A stretch of 64,000 bases of DNA, from positions 1 through 64,000 of the IMG/VR virus record IMGVR_UViG_3300031857_000139, one strand, 5' to 3'. Under the pieces are notes generated by a model, which worked only from the letters and a program-made list of their open reading frames with translations, was not told where the DNA came from and did not search any database. This stretch comes from a virus. This document shows positions 1-8,855 of the stretch, piece after piece. The first letter of the stretch is position 1, and the number at the start of each line of letters is the position of its first letter. Position numbers and translations under genes: made by a program.

Positions 1-278
1 ATCTTTTGACTCATATCATCATCAATAATAAAAGTCATATCAATATCGGTGTATGTGTTGAGATATGGATACTTTTCAATTGGTCCATATGTCTTTTGTT
101 CAGCCGTAGCAAATGTTCTTCCTGGTAATTGTGCATTTTCACAACGATAGGTGAGAGATTTTGCAGATTTAATATAAGGTATCAATGTCAAAGGAATAGG
201 AATATTCACATCAAATTTATGTGGGCGTGATAAATCTTTTTGAAAACTTGCCTTAAAGTCGTTAATATTACCAGGCAT
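1..278 (-). CDS. Tail-tube-type protein (gp54 tube initiator or gp19 tube), partial
   Basis: Reading leftward from an ATG at 278, the frame stays open to the window edge (92 codons seen, C-terminus missing). The start reads MPGNINDFKASF, followed by a SRPHKFDVNI stretch and a C-E-N-A-Q-L-P-G motif. That is the N-terminal pattern of the T4 tube-fold family (gp19 tube, gp54 initiator): a short helix, an (A/S)RP..F.V strand, then a cysteine strand ending in LPG. The family forms hexameric rings of the inner tail tube. gp19 would be expected after the sheath gene gp18 at the other end of the window, whereas gp48, the usual partner of gp54, lies nearby. I therefore lean to gp54, but the sequence seen does not separate the two. 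Confidence 0.6.
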   Translation of the reverse strand, partial: MPGNINDFKASFQKDLSRPHKFDVNIPIPLTLIPYIKSAKSLTYRCENAQLPGRTFATAEQKTYGPIEKYPYLNTYTDIDMTFIIDDDMSQK

Positions 279-287
279 TTTGATTCC

Positions 288-872
288 TTATCGTATCTGT
301 TCTAATGATTCTTGCCACACTTTGGTGGCGCTAGCTTTCCTAAACTGTTGTATTGGCAAGAATGCCGCAATATCCCACTCATTTGGCTGCACGGCAAGTA
401 TTTTTGACTGGACATGGCTCATCAAATACTTTTTGAAGCATGGTTTAAACTCTTTAAACCGTCTGGAGGCGTTTAATATATCATAGGTGACATTCATACG
501 CTGTATGTCTTTATTGCCGTCAACCACCGCAAAATCCATCAATTTATCCAAAAAGGCGACTCGATACTGAATTGGTAAATAATGTAGGTTCAGACCAGTG
601 AAACCATCTGATTCAATGTTTAATACCAATACCAATGGGAATCGGTCATAATATGGTAAGTCTGCTTTTGTTTTTGGATCATAATAGAAGAAATACAGGC
701 CACCATTATGAAAATGATTACCTCTATTTTCTTGTGCAATCGTAGAAGCAATGCCTGTAATATTACCAAGTTGACTAATCTTCTTGGTCATCCAACGATA
801 AGCATCTCGGCCCATCGTTTGAAGTTCCGAAGCAGTCTTTTGTCTTGCGAGTTGAGTTAGTTTAGATGCCAT
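288..872 (-). CDS. Conserved T4-like virion-associated protein, function not established
   Basis: A 194-residue protein, ATG at 872, 11 bases downstream of gp4 on the minus strand and 9 bases before the tube-type gene. It contains a core with YFFYYDPKTKADLPYYDRFP (about residues 60-79) followed by a DGFTGLNLHYLP segment (about 89-100). I recall this pattern from conserved structural or DNA-end-protector (gp2-like) proteins of marine T4-like phages, but I cannot verify it. The N-terminus is basic and helical. In T4, gene 2 lies next to gene 4, so a head-completion or DNA-end role is plausible. A CTAAATA late-promoter-like motif on the minus strand lies only 4 bases before the start codon. Confidence 0.6.
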   Translation of the reverse strand: MASKLTQLARQKTASELQTMGRDAYRWMTKKISQLGNITGIASTIAQENRGNHFHNGGLYFFYYDPKTKADLPYYDRFPLVLVLNIESDGFTGLNLHYLPIQYRVAFLDKLMDFAVVDGNKDIQRMNVTYDILNASRRFKEFKPCFKKYLMSHVQSKILAVQPNEWDIAAFLPIQQFRKASATKVWQESLEQIR

Positions 873-876
873 CTAC

Positions 877-883
877 TATTTAG
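877..883 (-). promoter_or_regulatory. Late-promoter-like CTAAATA motif, minus strand
   Basis: Read on the minus strand as CTAAATA between gp4 and the next gene. It matches the NATAAATA/TATAAATA late promoter core of T4-like phages except for the T-A order at its start. It is so close to the ATG at 872 that a normal late transcript would be nearly leaderless, so it may be chance. Confidence 0.3.
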
Positions 884-1318
884 TTACAGTCCAAGATGGT
901 CTTCCGTGAGAACCTGAAATTCCCAACCACGGTCTAAACAGAATTCGGTTGCGGCTTTCCATTTAGATTGATTGACACCCCATGTGGCCACCTCTTGAAT
1001 ATATTTCTTAGTGATTCTTTTCTGTGGTTCTGGTGGTTGTGATTGTTTCTTTGGTTTGACCTCTATCATCATTGTTTTGAGTTTACCATCTCTGGTTCTC
1101 ATCTTTACAATAAAGTCTGGAAAGTAACGATGCCAACGGCCATCAACTGGTGAGAGATAAGGAACATTCAATTCTTCAGATGCCCACGAGATAATACTTG
1201 GATTCTTGTCAAGCCAGTTCATCACCTTTGCTTCCCATGATGAGCGGTAGATGATATTGTTATAATCCCCAATGTATTTTTGAGGGTTAGAGGGTGTAAA
1301 TCGTCCAGAATATGCCAT
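884..1318 (-). CDS. gp4: Head completion protein gp4, TnsA/PD-(D/E)XK nuclease fold
   Basis: A 144-residue protein (T4 gp4: 150) that completes the head after DNA packaging and has a restriction-endonuclease-like fold. The N-terminal pattern GRFTPSNPQKYIGD...IIYRSSWE and the WHRYFPDF...MIEVKPKK block are diagnostic of the family. Candidate catalytic residues are E29 (SSWE), D68 (FPDF) and E86-x-K88 (EVK), the E-D-ExK arrangement. The C-terminal helix KWKAATEFCLDRGWEFQVLTE is typical as well. It is the first gene of a minus-strand group of three and is divergent from gp48 with 34 bases between them. No NATAAATA motif is seen for this gene. Confidence 0.92.
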   Translation of the reverse strand: MAYSGRFTPSNPQKYIGDYNNIIYRSSWEAKVMNWLDKNPSIISWASEELNVPYLSPVDGRWHRYFPDFIVKMRTRDGKLKTMMIEVKPKKQSQPPEPQKRITKKYIQEVATWGVNQSKWKAATEFCLDRGWEFQVLTEDHLGL

Positions 1319-1323
1319 AAATA
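1316..1323 (+). promoter_or_regulatory. Late-promoter-like CATAAATA
   Basis: CATAAATA on the plus strand, 29 bases before the gp48 start, in the divergent gap between gp4 and gp48. The sequence and spacing suit a T4-type late promoter (sigma-gp55-like recognition of a TATAAATA core). It would drive the gp48-gp53-hub run. Confidence 0.6.
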
Positions 1324-1352
1324 ATATGTATATTCTTTTTTAGGACAACCTA

Positions 1353-2318
1353 ATGGCTATCATTTCAATACCAACATCCATCGGTGGTGTATCAATTCCA
1401 GGTAATATCATTAATGGTCCTCTTGGAGCATTGTTTGGTAATAAATTTGGTCTAAACAGTTTACAGTATCCTAGAGATTTAGGTTCAGCTACAAAAGGTC
1501 ATATTGTTCAGTTTTCAGTCAATGAGATTGAACCTATTACTTATGAAGAAGCCAAAAAGTTCATTGCAAAATCAAGTTCATTAGAAGGTATCAAAGAACA
1601 ATTTAGTTCCGTTAAAAACTTTTTTTCTGGTGATGCACAAAAGACTTTAAATTTCAAACCAAAAAAGAAACGAAAAGTTGCAACAATATCATTATATATT
1701 CCAGATACCTTAAACTTTCAATACAATGCTGGTTATGGTAATTTATCTTTGATGGATGTGGCCAAAGAAGCCACAGGTGCTTTTACATCTGCCACTTCTG
1801 GATTAAATAAAAACGGTGAACGTAAACATCCTATTTTAAATACTTTAGGTAGAATGGGTAGTTTAGGTTTAACAGTTGCACAATCTAATGCAGCCAAGTT
1901 GGCATTATCAACACAAGGCCTTGCCATTAATCCTCAGCAACAATTATTATTTGAAGGTATTGATTTTCGTACCTATCAGATGGCATTCACTTTCACACCA
2001 TATTCTCGTCAAGAGGCTGAAACTGTAAAAGAAATTATCAAACTGTTTCGTTTTCATGCCGCACCACAAATTACAACGGCTGCAGCTGGTATGTTCTTTG
2101 TACCTCCATCAACATTTGATTTAGATTTTCTTTTCAATGGCCAACGAAATGGTAATGTGACACGAGTGGCTGAAAGTGTTATTGAAAGTATTGATGTAAA
2201 CTATGCACCAAATGGTTGGGCTGCATATGATAATGGCGCACCAGTTCAGACAACACTAACGATGAACTTTAAAGAAATCGAACTCATTGACAAAGATAAG
2301 ATTAAGGCAGGTTATTAA
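1353..2318 (+). CDS. gp48: Baseplate tail-tube cap gp48
   Basis: A 321-residue protein (T4 gp48: 364). gp48 rings sit between the baseplate hub and the tail tube initiator. Recognisable are the YPRDLGSATKGHIVQFSVNE segment (about residues 39-58), where the structured tube-like part begins, and a C-terminal tube-fold half with R-T-Y-Q-M-A-F-T-F-T-P-Y-S-R-Q-E-A (about 206-222) and a GWAAYDNGAPVQTTLTMNFKE ending strand. The ATG follows a weak purine-rich site. The stop codon shares bases with the gp53 start (TAATG), indicating translational coupling. Confidence 0.85.
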   Translation: MAIISIPTSIGGVSIPGNIINGPLGALFGNKFGLNSLQYPRDLGSATKGHIVQFSVNEIEPITYEEAKKFIAKSSSLEGIKEQFSSVKNFFSGDAQKTLNFKPKKKRKVATISLYIPDTLNFQYNAGYGNLSLMDVAKEATGAFTSATSGLNKNGERKHPILNTLGRMGSLGLTVAQSNAAKLALSTQGLAINPQQQLLFEGIDFRTYQMAFTFTPYSRQEAETVKEIIKLFRFHAAPQITTAAAGMFFVPPSTFDLDFLFNGQRNGNVTRVAESVIESIDVNYAPNGWAAYDNGAPVQTTLTMNFKEIELIDKDKIKAGY

Positions 2319-2917
2319 TGCAATACTTTGATACATTACCTAAAATAATTCAAACCGATAATGTCGGTATCTCTCGTGTATTTACTAATCTTTTAGCACG
2401 AGCCAGTATTATACCTGATGTATTAAAGAATCCTCTTGTTTATTACTCATATGATATACAAGAAGGTGACACACCAGAAACGATTGCATACAAATATTAT
2501 GGTGATTCATATCGGTATTGGATTGTTTTATTTGCCAATGAACTACTAGACCCACAATGGTCATGGCCAATGGACTCTACAGTATTTGATGCTTACATGG
2601 CAGAAAAGTATCCGTCAGGTAATACAACAACCACAGTTTATAGTTACGAAAAGAAACTAACTCAAACAGATAATTCTACCAATACAATAACAATTAATAC
2701 GATTGATGTAAATCAAACAGAATATAACAGCATTATTGAAAATACACAGACATATACAATTGGTAACTCTACTGTAACTGTTGCAACCACAAAAAGAATC
2801 GTTACTATCTATGATTATGAATTAGAATTAAACGAATCAAAAAGAAAAATTAACATACTCAATTCAATCTACGTTGACCAATTAGAATCACAATTTAAAT
2901 CATTGATGTCACAATAA
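2318..2917 (+). CDS. gp53: Baseplate wedge protein gp53
   Basis: A 199-residue protein (T4 gp53: 196), which clamps adjacent baseplate wedges around the hub. Residues about 42-86 form a LysM-like segment (YYSYDIQEGDTPETIAYKYY then YRYWIVLFANELLDPQWSWP), which is the hallmark of the gp53 family. The C-terminal half is rich in Thr/Asn beta strands followed by a charged helix. The start codon overlaps the gp48 stop by one base, and the hub gene begins two bases after the stop. Confidence 0.92.
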   Translation: MQYFDTLPKIIQTDNVGISRVFTNLLARASIIPDVLKNPLVYYSYDIQEGDTPETIAYKYYGDSYRYWIVLFANELLDPQWSWPMDSTVFDAYMAEKYPSGNTTTTVYSYEKKLTQTDNSTNTITINTIDVNQTEYNSIIENTQTYTIGNSTVTVATTKRIVTIYDYELELNESKRKINILNSIYVDQLESQFKSLMSQ

Positions 2918-2918
2918 T

Positions 2919-4301
2919 ATGGAAAATAATCAACAAGTTCCAGTAGTTGAATCTCCTGGTGCATATTACCCTCAAGACTTTTCGATACAGACACTCAATC
3001 TGTTGACCGCAAGTGGCCAACGGTTTGAGTTGAAAAAGTTATTGGTTGAAATGTCTTATTATGAGGACATTTATAGTTTTGCAGCTTCAGGATATATTAC
3101 ACTCGTAGATGCACAAGGATTCTTGGAGTTGTTTCAATTAAGTGGTAATGAATTTATTGAGGTCAATTTTGGTAAAATACGGACTGGTTCAAACTCAACC
3201 GACCAGTTGTTTAGAGTATATAAGACAAGTGATAGAAAACCTAGTGGTAACATGAATAGTGAAGTTTTTACACTTTACTTTTGTTCTGAAGAATTATTGT
3301 TATCCGAACAAATCAAAATTAGTAAATCGTATTCTATGAAAATCTCTGAGATAGTCAAAGACATTCTTGTAGATAAATTAAAAGTTAAAGAAAAAAATAC
3401 TAGAATAGAAGAAACAACAGGTATCTACAACTTTATAGTACCTCGTTTAAAACCATTTGAAGCTATCAGCTGGATATCACAGTATGCCAGACCCAAACTA
3501 ACTGGTACAGTTGGTGCTGATATGTTATTTTTTGAAACTAAAGATGGTTTTAATTTTAGGTCTTTGCAATCTATGTTTAAAGACCCAATCTATGGTACAT
3601 ATCGTTATCAGGCCAAAAACATTGAAGATACGATTCAAGATTTTCAAGAAAAAACAGTCACCGTGTTGGATTATGAATTTGCTAAAACCTATGATGCACT
3701 TAAAGATATTAATGCTGGTACATTTGCAAACAAGTTAATTACAATTGATACATTGACACGAACATATAAAACAACTGATTTTAATTATAAAGATTACTTT
3801 GAGAAAAAGAAAACATCTTCTCTTAATAAGAATGACGTATTGGTGCCATTAAAGAATCGTGTAGGTAAAACTCAAAATGAAGCGTATGAATCTAGAATTA
3901 AGGTTATGACTTCTAATGCAACACAAAATGATTTGGCATATGTTAAAGAAAGACCTGGTTCAGTTGCAAAAGATGTAGGCGTTGAGAATTATATACCACT
4001 TCGAACTGCACAACTTGGTCTAGCAAACTACACAGTAGTAAAGATTACAATACCTGGAGATCCTGGTATCACGGCTGGTCGAACAATTGATTTTAATTTA
4101 CTAACATTAAAGCCATCAACAAGTAAAAAAGAGTTGGATAGATATTATTCGGGAACATACTTGATAACAGCAGTAAGACATATTATTACATCTGGTGGTG
4201 CATATCAAACAGTTTTAGAAATTACAAAAGATAGTTCACCAACAGCATACTCACAAATTGACAATAATAGTCCTGAGTTTAGAGAAGCAATCAATGGATA
4301 A
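2919..4301 (+). CDS. gp27: Baseplate central hub protein (gp27-like)
   Basis: A 460-residue protein in the position and with the layout of a gp27-type hub: an N-terminal tube-like beta domain (about 1-125, ELKKLLVEMSYYEDIYSFAASGYITL), a middle domain with KISEIVKDILVDKL and an FIVPRLKPFEAISWISQYA segment typical of gp27/gp44 hub proteins, and a second tube-like domain near the C-terminus (about 365-440). In T4 the gp27 trimer holds the gp5 spike. Here the next two genes encode the two halves of gp5. It is somewhat longer than T4 gp27 (391). The final codons overlap the start of the gp5 OB gene by 8 bases. Confidence 0.82.
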   Translation: MENNQQVPVVESPGAYYPQDFSIQTLNLLTASGQRFELKKLLVEMSYYEDIYSFAASGYITLVDAQGFLELFQLSGNEFIEVNFGKIRTGSNSTDQLFRVYKTSDRKPSGNMNSEVFTLYFCSEELLLSEQIKISKSYSMKISEIVKDILVDKLKVKEKNTRIEETTGIYNFIVPRLKPFEAISWISQYARPKLTGTVGADMLFFETKDGFNFRSLQSMFKDPIYGTYRYQAKNIEDTIQDFQEKTVTVLDYEFAKTYDALKDINAGTFANKLITIDTLTRTYKTTDFNYKDYFEKKKTSSLNKNDVLVPLKNRVGKTQNEAYESRIKVMTSNATQNDLAYVKERPGSVAKDVGVENYIPLRTAQLGLANYTVVKITIPGDPGITAGRTIDFNLLTLKPSTSKKELDRYYSGTYLITAVRHIITSGGAYQTVLEITKDSSPTAYSQIDNNSPEFREAING

Positions 4302-5220
4302 TTTTTTAGGTAAAGACGGATTCACATGGTGGTATGGTGTCGTTGAAGATACAAACGACCCATTAAAAGCTGGTCGTGTTCGTGTGCGTGTATTTGGTTG
4401 GCATACTGATAATCTACAAGAGTTACCAACTAAAGATTTACCATGGGCTCAACCAGGTTTATCACCAAGTAATTCTAAATCATTTAGTCCACCAAGACTA
4501 GGTGATTATGTAATGGGTTTCTTCTCTGATGGTGAATCAGCACAGGCGCCAGTATTACTATCAGTATTTCCTGGTTTTGAAGCATCATACGATAAATCAA
4601 AAGGTTTCTCACCACAGAGTTCATTAAAACCTGCCACACCACCGTCAGGTCAAATACAGTATCAAGTTGGTCAACCAACATTGGCACCATTGGCACGAGG
4701 TGTGGTTGCAAATACAGCCATCTCACAAGCAAACTCTAATCTGGCTCATGTGTGTGATATACCTGCCGGCATTAAGTTTGAGATTGCAAAACTAACAATA
4801 TCAGTAAGTGGATTGATTAATACATTACGAACAACAATTGAAGGCCTATGGGCTTCTACAGCTTCTTCACCTTTTGCAGATGAGATTCGTAATGCCATCA
4901 AAACAATCAAAGCAAAAGTAAAACAAATACAAAAGTTTATTCGTGACCAATTAGAGCCATTAAAAGATATACAGGCATTTATACAATCACTACAAGAATT
5001 AATACAGTATATTGCCACATTACCTGCTCGTATTGCAAAGTTTTTAAGTGAATGTTTAAGTGCTGCTACACAAGGTATTTCTGATGCAATTAATGTTGGT
5101 AAAGATATTGCCAAAGAAGTTGAAGGTATACGACAAGACCAATTAGCGATTGCTCAAGATGCACAGTTAGTTATTGAAAATGAAATTGTACCAGCAGTGA
5201 ATACTTTTGAGAGACCTTGA
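4294..5220 (+). CDS. gp5: gp5 N-terminal half: OB-fold spike adaptor, no lysozyme domain
   Basis: The ATG at 4294 is preferred over upstream in-frame codons inside the hub gene because the protein then starts MDNFLGKDGFTWWYGVVED, the classic start of gp5 OB-fold domains. Residues about 1-110 form the OB barrel (GRVRVRVFGWH...DLPWAQPGLSP...PPRLGDYVMGFFSDG). Residues about 150-308 are predicted helical, with many Gln/Ile/Lys. T4 gp5 has a T4-lysozyme-like domain after the OB fold. No lysozyme motif is visible here, and the beta-helix part is in the next gene. The role is hub adaptor between the gp27-like trimer and the spike. Confidence 0.85.
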   Translation: MDNFLGKDGFTWWYGVVEDTNDPLKAGRVRVRVFGWHTDNLQELPTKDLPWAQPGLSPSNSKSFSPPRLGDYVMGFFSDGESAQAPVLLSVFPGFEASYDKSKGFSPQSSLKPATPPSGQIQYQVGQPTLAPLARGVVANTAISQANSNLAHVCDIPAGIKFEIAKLTISVSGLINTLRTTIEGLWASTASSPFADEIRNAIKTIKAKVKQIQKFIRDQLEPLKDIQAFIQSLQELIQYIATLPARIAKFLSECLSAATQGISDAINVGKDIAKEVEGIRQDQLAIAQDAQLVIENEIVPAVNTFERP

Positions 5221-5960
5221 TGACAATATACGCATGGACTGAACCTGAATCAGCAGCTAATACCGATTATCAACCGATATATCCGTATAATACAATTCAG
5301 CAAACTGAAGGTGGTCATTCATTTGAGATGGATGATACACCAACTCGTGAACGGGTTCGACTACAACACCGTTCTGGTTCGTTTATTGAGATGCATCCAA
5401 ATGGTGATGAGGTACATAAGATTATTGGTAAAGGTTATGAAATCATTGCCTCAGATAAAAATGTATTAATTAAAGGTGTCTGTAACATTACAATTGAAGG
5501 TGATTCTGTTTTGAATGTAAAAGGTGATGCCTATACACAGATTGATGGTGACGCTTACGAAAACATTAAAGGTAGTGTTAAACAGGTCGTGCAAGGCGAT
5601 TCACGCCTGATTGTAAATGGTGACATTGATATCGATTCATCTGGTGACATTAATCTTGGTGCCTCAACAGTCAATATCAATGCAGACTTAATGGTTCGTG
5701 GTGATATTGGTTGTTCACAGTCAATACAGGCTGATGGTAATATTACCGCTAAGATTTCATTGTCGGCCACCAAATCAGTTGAAACGATTGGTTATATGAT
5801 TGCTGGTACTACGATTAATGCAGGTGTTTCTATGTTTGCACCAATGGTATCTGATATGTTTGGTTCAGTAGAAATGTTCCGCATGAAAGTCAATACTCAT
5901 GTGCATATTGGTAATAGAGGTTTCCCAACTTCACCACCAACCAAACCAATGGAAATTTAA
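5220..5960 (+). CDS. gp5: gp5 C-terminal half: triple-stranded beta-helix tail spike
   Basis: The ATG at 5220 overlaps the preceding stop (TGATG). A TTG three bases earlier is less likely. Residues about 25-60 (HSFEMDDTPTRERVRLQHRS, then F-I-E-M-H-P-N-G-D) are the family entry to the gp5C/VgrG beta-helix. Residues about 70-165 are short repeats of the VxGDxxxxIxG type, as in the T4 gp5 needle. The C-terminus has H-V-H-I-G-N and ends in a Pro-rich tail, suggesting a metal-binding tip or PAAR attachment site. It forms the membrane-piercing needle. In T4 this is one chain with the OB domain, cleaved after assembly; here it is made as a separate protein. Confidence 0.85.
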   Translation: MTIYAWTEPESAANTDYQPIYPYNTIQQTEGGHSFEMDDTPTRERVRLQHRSGSFIEMHPNGDEVHKIIGKGYEIIASDKNVLIKGVCNITIEGDSVLNVKGDAYTQIDGDAYENIKGSVKQVVQGDSRLIVNGDIDIDSSGDINLGASTVNINADLMVRGDIGCSQSIQADGNITAKISLSATKSVETIGYMIAGTTINAGVSMFAPMVSDMFGSVEMFRMKVNTHVHIGNRGFPTSPPTKPMEI

Positions 5961-5961
5961 G

Positions 5962-6750
5962 ATGAGTATATACGCTAGATTAGGTTTTAATTTTGATACT
6001 GCCAAATTTGATGGTGCAGATACTCTTTCACCTGGAGTTTTAAATTTCCTTGGAAATACATCAATTAATTTATCTCAATGGCAAATTGATGATATCTCAT
6101 CAAATACAGTTTACGGATATTTTCAAAATCCACATAACGATAATTTGGGAGTAATTTCTGTATTTGTAACCGGTATTGCTTCATATGCAAACACAATAAA
6201 TTACAATTATAATAATACAGATTTGGCCAATACGATGGCCAATGTCGCTTTATCTACCTACAGTTCACTACAAAATTTTGCAAATCATACCAATAATCTT
6301 TCTGGTGTAACTGTTTCTACTGATGCAACTTTATATCCTGATTTAAATCTAGCTTTAGCTGTTGGTCGTCAAATGTTGAACATTACAAACAAGAGTGATG
6401 GTGTTCAAAATAACGTTCCTATTCTTGGTAATTTTACAAGTTTGTATATTGGTCCAGATTTGTCTGCACAGGCAAATGTTTTGGCCAATGATTATATTGT
6501 TTTAAGTAATTCTTTTTCTGGTGCAAATAGTAATGTTTCAAATGCCACAATGAATACAATCATTTTTGATATACAAACACTTCAGACATTAATTGATGAT
6601 AGAAGAAATGGTGATATTACTTTTTACACCAATTCAAACGAAATAATGCAAGAATATTTTACTGTATTACAATTCTCAAATCTTGGTGCTACACAAAACT
6701 CATTGATTGAGTTAATAGGCACAGATAAATTAAAAGAAGATTTATCATGA
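5962..6750 (+). CDS. Unknown structural protein after the spike gene
   Basis: A 262-residue protein. The ATG at 5962 follows the spike stop by one base; an upstream in-frame start lies inside the spike gene and is not used here. The sequence begins [18 protein letters not shown] and is rich in Asn, Thr and Ser with no signal peptide or membrane segment. The middle (about 75-200) is mostly helical ([20 protein letters not shown]), with a [13 protein letters not shown] segment. I recognise no family. The stop overlaps the next gene by four bases (ATGA), linking it to the fibre gene that follows, so a baseplate-attached fibre base is a reasonable guess. Confidence 0.6.
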   Translation: MSIYARLGFNFDTAKFDGADTLSPGVLNFLGNTSINLSQWQIDDISSNTVYGYFQNPHNDNLGVISVFVTGIASYANTINYNYNNTDLANTMANVALSTYSSLQNFANHTNNLSGVTVSTDATLYPDLNLALAVGRQMLNITNKSDGVQNNVPILGNFTSLYIGPDLSAQANVLANDYIVLSNSFSGANSNVSNATMNTIIFDIQTLQTLIDDRRNGDITFYTNSNEIMQEYFTVLQFSNLGATQNSLIELIGTDKLKEDLS

Positions 6751-7550
6751 GTTACACAATATCTGTTCCTGCCGAATCAATACAAAAAGCAAATCAATAT
6801 AGTCCTACCATTGTTATAGTTAGTGGTGGTGTTAGTTTTGCTAATGGTGTTTCTTTAACATCATACTACACACCATATCCTAGCGGTAGTAATAGTGGAG
6901 GAGGAAACGGCGCAACTGGTGCCACAGGCCCAACTGGACCAACAGGTCCGACAGGACCAGCAGGACCGGCCGGCGGTGCTACTGGTTCAACCGGTCCATT
7001 AGGTGCAACTGGTTCCACAGGACCAACAGGACCTACAGGTCCTGCAGGTGGTGCCACAGGTATACAAGGTGCAACAGGACCAACAGGCCCAACTGGACCT
7101 ACAGGACCAACTGGTGCAACTGGAACACAATATACAACTGCATCAAATGTTCAATTAAATTCTTTGGGTATTGGCACACCTGCATCAGGCACAACTGGTG
7201 AGATTCGTGCAACAAATGAGGTGACTGCTTATTATTCTTCTGATGAACGACTTAAAGAAAACATTAAAGAAATTGGTGCAGCTCTTTACAAACTACGCAA
7301 AGTTCGTGGTGTTATGTTTGACTGGAAAGATGAAGTCATTGAAAAACGAGGTGGTGAAGATAAGTATTTTGTTCGCAAACACGATACAGGCGTAATTGCA
7401 CAAGAAATTGAACAGATATTACCTGAAGTGGTTGCAGTTAGAGAAGATGGATACAAAGCAGTTCGTTATGAAAAACTTGCAGGTATTATTATTCAAGCAA
7501 TTAACGAATTAGCTGATGATGTAGAAGAAATAAAAAAAAGGTTGAAGTAA
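6747..7550 (+). CDS. Collagen-like tail fibre with S74 intramolecular chaperone
   Basis: A 267-residue fibre. Residues 1-54 form a small N-terminal domain ending in a Gly/Ser linker. Residues about 55-127 are collagen-type Gly-X-Y triplets (mostly GPT, GAT, GPA) with two interruptions at GGA. Residues about 163-267 are a peptidase S74 / endosialidase chaperone domain: S165-D166-x-R168-L-K170 keeps the self-cleavage motif, followed by [15 protein letters not shown] and a terminal helix EEIKKRL. The chaperone drives trimer folding and normally cuts itself off. The gene follows the unknown structural gene with an ATGA overlap and precedes a glycine-rich adhesin. Confidence 0.88.
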   Translation: MSYTISVPAESIQKANQYSPTIVIVSGGVSFANGVSLTSYYTPYPSGSNSGGGNGATGATGPTGPTGPTGPAGPAGGATGSTGPLGATGSTGPTGPTGPAGGATGIQGATGPTGPTGPTGPTGATGTQYTTASNVQLNSLGIGTPASGTTGEIRATNEVTAYYSSDERLKENIKEIGAALYKLRKVRGVMFDWKDEVIEKRGGEDKYFVRKHDTGVIAQEIEQILPEVVAVREDGYKAVRYEKLAGIIIQAINELADDVEEIKKRLK

Positions 7551-7551
7551 A

Positions 7552-8589
7552 ATGGCATTACCGGCAAATGGCGCAATACGGATGAGCGCTGATATTGGTG
7601 TTGAATTAGGTAATACAGCAACATCAATGATATCGATAGGTGCTACAGCACCACGAGCATTGGCTGGAGTACCTTCAGGTGCAATTCGTGTTGCTGCTGA
7701 TTTTTATGGTAAATCAAGTTTGTTTTCTTTTACTATTTCAGCGAATCAACAAGAAGCCAATTTAAGAACATTGGCATTGGCTGCTGGATGGAACGGTATA
7801 TCATCTGTTACTGCAACAGTTAATGCTGGTGTTTATATTTGGTCAGATAATACAAGCACAGCCGCACTGACAATTAACGGTTCTTGGCCAGGTGGTATAA
7901 CATTAATTAATAATGGATACATTATTGGAAAAGGTGGTTCAGGTGGAGTAGGAAGATACAACACTTCTGGCTCATCATTGTCTGGTAATGCAGGCGGCGC
8001 CGCAATCAGCTTAGGCGTCAACACCACAATCACAAATAATTCAGGCGCATTTATAGCTGGTGGTGGCGGTGGTGGTGCAGCTACAAGTTTTGGAGGCCAA
8101 GGTGGCGCAGGTGGTGGTGGAGCTGGAGGTGGTGCAGGTGGTAATCTAATAATTTTTGACGGTCGCACTACTGCTGGAGGATCAGGAGGTGGTTTAGGAT
8201 CGTCAGGATCCAATGGAGCAGAAGGTCCAGGAGCAGTTGCCGGTTCAGGTGGAGGAGGTGGAAGAATTCTTCCAGGAACAGGAGGAAATGGTGGTAGCAC
8301 CTTTAGTGCTTTTGGTCGAGGTGGTGGATCAGGTGGCGGTGGTGCAGTTGGTGGTACATACTATGAATTCGGTAATGGTGGGGCTGGAGGAAGTGCAGGT
8401 TCAGTTGGTGGCAATGGTTCAGGTGCTTTAGAAGGTGGTTGTGCTGGTGGTGGCGGAGGTTGGGGTGCTAGTGGAGGAACTGGAACCATAGGTGGTGGTA
8501 GCGCAGGTTCAGGTGGACGAGCAATTACATTAAATGGATTTACAGCAACAAGAAGCGGTTCAGGTACAACATATGGAGCGGTAAGTTAA
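7552..8589 (+). CDS. Glycine-rich tail fibre adhesin (gp38-like polyglycine tip)
   Basis: A 345-residue protein. Residues 1-55 hold an attachment module (MALPANGAIRMSADIGVELG...SGAIRVAADFYGKS) seen in many phage adhesins. Residues about 57-125 form a beta-rich linker. Residues about 127-320 are runs of poly-Gly separated by short variable segments (GGGGGGAA, GGAGGGGAGGG and so on). This matches receptor-binding tips such as Salmonella phage S16 gp38, where polyglycine-II helices form a sandwich and the intervening loops touch the receptor (known of that family). The final strand is RSGSGTTYG. It would sit at the distal end of a fibre. Confidence 0.82.
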   Translation: MALPANGAIRMSADIGVELGNTATSMISIGATAPRALAGVPSGAIRVAADFYGKSSLFSFTISANQQEANLRTLALAAGWNGISSVTATVNAGVYIWSDNTSTAALTINGSWPGGITLINNGYIIGKGGSGGVGRYNTSGSSLSGNAGGAAISLGVNTTITNNSGAFIAGGGGGGAATSFGGQGGAGGGGAGGGAGGNLIIFDGRTTAGGSGGGLGSSGSNGAEGPGAVAGSGGGGGRILPGTGGNGGSTFSAFGRGGGSGGGGAVGGTYYEFGNGGAGGSAGSVGGNGSGALEGGCAGGGGGWGASGGTGTIGGGSAGSGGRAITLNGFTATRSGSGTTYGAVS

Positions 8590-8855
8590 TGGAAAAATAT
8601 GGCGTTTTTAATAATAACACAGGTGAGTATACTTTTGTAGAAACTAAAGAAGAAGCATTACAATTGTTTTGGTCAAATGTTGTAGAGGTTGCTCGCACAC
8701 ATTTTCATGGCACAGCTTATGTAACAATTAGACAAAATGAAGATAATACTGAAACATGGATAAATGATTCTGATGAAGAAATTGAAAAACCTAAGACACC
8801 AGAAGAAATAGAAGCTTTAATCAAGAAAAAACCACCTGTTGAGGTATTACCATAA
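8589..8855 (+). CDS. Small protein after the glycine-rich adhesin, possible fibre partner
   Basis: An 88-residue acidic protein. It starts MEKYGVFNNNTGEYTFVETK, with an EEALQLFWSNVVEVARTHFHG helix (about 20-42), a TAYVTIR strand, and a charged Pro/Glu C-terminus ending PPVEVLP. It overlaps the adhesin stop and the cupin start by one base each, so the three are translationally coupled. No family is recognised. By analogy with the small partner genes after other fibre tips in this genome, it could help fold or cap the adhesin (inference). Confidence 0.55.
   Translation: MEKYGVFNNNTGEYTFVETKEEALQLFWSNVVEVARTHFHGTAYVTIRQNEDNTETWINDSDEEIEKPKTPEEIEALIKKKPPVEVLP

Noticed and set aside
4258-4293. 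Upstream in-frame extension of the gp5 OB gene
   Set aside because: Lies inside the hub coding region; the family start (MDNFLG...WWYGVVED) fits the ATG at 4294.
5899-5961. Upstream in-frame extension of the unknown gene after the spike
   Set aside because: Overlaps the spike gene in another frame; the ATG at 5962 directly after the spike stop is the natural start.
7833-8300. Minus-strand proline-rich open frame (155 codons)
   Set aside because: It is the reverse complement of glycine codons in the adhesin gene; no ribosome site and no neighbours on that strand.
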